The position numbers and the translations under genes are program-made. Of a DNA stretch of 16,469 bases, positions 15,699 through 16,469 are shown piece by piece (the first letter of the stretch is position 1; each line of letters begins with the position of its first letter). The notes beneath the pieces were generated by a model. It ran no database searches and was not told where the DNA came from. It saw nothing but the letters and a program-made list of their open reading frames with translations. The stretch comes from an archaeon (GTDB lineage: Archaea; Asgardarchaeota; Hermodarchaeia; Hermodarchaeales; Hermodarchaeaceae), in assembly GCA_016550485.1 (NCBI GenBank), contig JABXGV010000102.1:1-16469 (forward strand). The letters run 5' to 3'.

Positions 15699-15752
15699 CA
15701 AGACCCGCAGAGAAGTGAAGCTAGTGCATTCCACTTTAGCTTAAAACAGCAA

Positions 15753-15762
15753 GCTATTTATG
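15753..15762 (+). promoter_or_regulatory. TATA-like box of the four-helix membrane protein gene
   Basis: GCTATTTATG in the divergent gap would place transcription near 15783. That leaves a short leader with GGAG (15798-15801) located 9 nt before the TTG at 15811. A second A/T-rich string (TTTAGCTTAAAA, 15735-15746) is an alternative. Read by eye only. Confidence 0.3.
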
Positions 15763-15795
15763 ACAGAAGCAAGGAAAAGATGAGTACTAACCTTC

Positions 15796-16230
15796 TTGGA
15801 GTTAAATAAATTGATAACCCCGATTGGTTTCCTAATACTCTTGGCAGCTGTCTTCCTCGTTACATGGCTCGTAATCTCGTTGCTATTCTTCGCTGCAGGA
15901 CGTATCGTCAGCGGCATTAATACCACCTTTACCGATGCAATGATCGTCGCTCTTGTGGGAGCGATATGTTATACAGTGCTAACCGCGATATTCCAATACT
16001 TGGAGCCAAGCTTAGTACTCTTCTTCACCGATTTAGGTTTGGCTTGGTTCGTACCCTACCTTGGTTTCACCATCAGCTCACTAATCACACTATGTGTCTA
16101 CATCCCCTTAATCATGAAGTTCTTTGACACTGGATTCTGGGGAGCAGTCGCTGTCGGTCTTCTAGTGATTATCTTCCAAATCATCTTGGCTGCTACGATC
16201 TTCTTCATAATACTCATTCTGGCCATCTAG
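15796..16230 (+). CDS. Four-helix integral membrane protein, function unknown
   Basis: Up to 144 residues, almost entirely hydrophobic. Helices at about 9-34, 46-68, 83-107 and 113-143, with short loops and few charges; a single Asn/Asp/Thr-rich loop (NTTFTDA, 42-48) joins the first two. No catalytic or binding motif is recognised; small holin-like or channel-like families look similar but nothing specific matches. Start codon is a TTG in either case: 15796 is the longest option directly after an in-frame stop, while TTG at 15811 has GGAG 9 nt upstream and begins MITPIGFLIL, which I prefer. It is divergent from nurA, so it could share regulation with the DNA-repair block and is worth considering as a membrane partner of the Rad50 hairpin, but that is inference from position only. 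Confidence 0.75.
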   Translation: MELNKLITPIGFLILLAAVFLVTWLVISLLFFAAGRIVSGINTTFTDAMIVALVGAICYTVLTAIFQYLEPSLVLFFTDLGLAWFVPYLGFTISSLITLCVYIPLIMKFFDTGFWGAVAVGLLVIIFQIILAATIFFIILILAI

Positions 16231-16281
16231 CTGTCCTCCTACAGTGAGACTTCTCAGACCAACCCGGCTAGCTGGGCGTTT

Positions 16282-16299
16282 GGGGAGTCCCCTTTTTTT
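16282..16299 (+). terminator. Hairpin plus poly-T terminator of the membrane-protein gene
   Basis: GGGG-AGT-CCCC is followed at once by seven T and a further T/C-rich run. A 4-bp GC stem with a T-run fits transcription stop, and poly-T alone is sufficient in many archaea. Two weaker palindromes precede it: TGAGA-CT-TCTCA (16245-16256) and CCCGGCTAGCTGGG (16263-16276, imperfect). Confidence 0.65.
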
Positions 16300-16317
16300 C
16301 TTCTTCGAGATGGTGAG

Positions 16318-16446
16318 TTATCTCATGCTGACTTTGAGGTGTTCGGCTTTCTCGACCGGGCGTGCCCTGAGGTAGGGAAGCCCTCTTGGAACCCACCGCT
16401 CTGCCAGTGTAACTATTCCTCGGTGTTCTCTCTCAACCAGTAAGCT
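16318..16446 (-). other. Open, coding-like stretch on the minus strand, possible gene remnant
   Basis: A frame of about 42 codons ends in TAA at 16318-16320 and has a protein-like composition (for example REHRGIV, AERWVPRGLPYLRARP, EKAEHLKVSMR). It has no ATG, GTG or TTG start in its usable part and is closed upstream by TAA at 16447-16449. It may be the 3' end of a broken or frameshifted gene entering from the right, or chance. The remainder of 16231-16469 shows the terminator hairpins and no RNA gene that I can see. Confidence 0.2.
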
Positions 16447-16469
16447 TTATTCGGGTGTTCTACTTAGAC

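Noticed and set aside
16231..16469. tRNA or other structured RNA gene
   Set aside because: No acceptor/T-arm pattern (GGTTCRA with matching stems) could be found on either strand.
1..16469. CRISPR array, insertion sequence, phage or plasmid features
   Set aside because: No regularly spaced direct repeats, transposase or integrase motifs, or flanking terminal repeats were seen.

Overview
The window looks like a stretch of archaeal chromosome. The main reasons are a divergently controlled nurA-herA-mre11-rad50 block, a leucyl-tRNA synthetase of the archaeal/eukaryotic type, BRE/TATA-like boxes about 25-30 nt before several starts, and GTG/TTG starts that often sit behind Shine-Dalgarno sequences. 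Base composition is moderate. The lineage cannot be fixed from sequence alone; an Asgard or TACK-type genome would fit, but that is a guess. Genes are tightly packed, every non-coding gap is under 300 bases, and no CRISPR array, insertion sequence or tRNA is visible.

Left part (1-3922, minus strand): the N-terminal 527 codons of leucyl-tRNA synthetase (TTG start, cut by the window edge), then a nucleotide-sugar dehydrogenase of the UDP-ManNAc/UDP-Glc type, then a small alpha/beta hydrolase. A divergent promoter region (3923-4025) separates these from a plus-strand two-gene ABC exporter of the LolD/MacB type (4026-5992), whose ATPase stop overlaps the permease start. The middle (6064-9002) holds two minus-strand proteins without a clear function (a two-helix membrane protein with a zinc ribbon, and a 447-residue orphan) and a plus-strand double GNAT-type acetyltransferase reading divergently from the orphan.

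Right part (9007-15663, minus strand): one apparent operon in the order nurA, herA, mre11, rad50, with gaps of 89, 6 and 1 nt. These encode the known archaeal DNA-end resection set: the HerA hexameric translocase with NurA nuclease, and the Mre11 nuclease with Rad50 ATPase. The striking point is the Rad50-like protein. It has complete ATPase-head motifs and two coiled-coil arms, but no CxxC zinc hook and only one cysteine in 787 residues. At the distal tip of the coiled coil, where the hook should be, it carries about 44 hydrophobic residues that form a two-helix transmembrane hairpin. This predicts a membrane-tethered Mre11-Rad50-HerA-NurA machine. A four-helix membrane protein gene (15796-16230) reads away from nurA across a shared promoter region and ends before a hairpin/poly-T terminator.

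Other residue-level oddities are an Arg in place of the Q-loop Gln of the ABC ATPase, and an Arg in place of the acidic residue that normally reads the NAD ribose in the nucleotide-sugar dehydrogenase.
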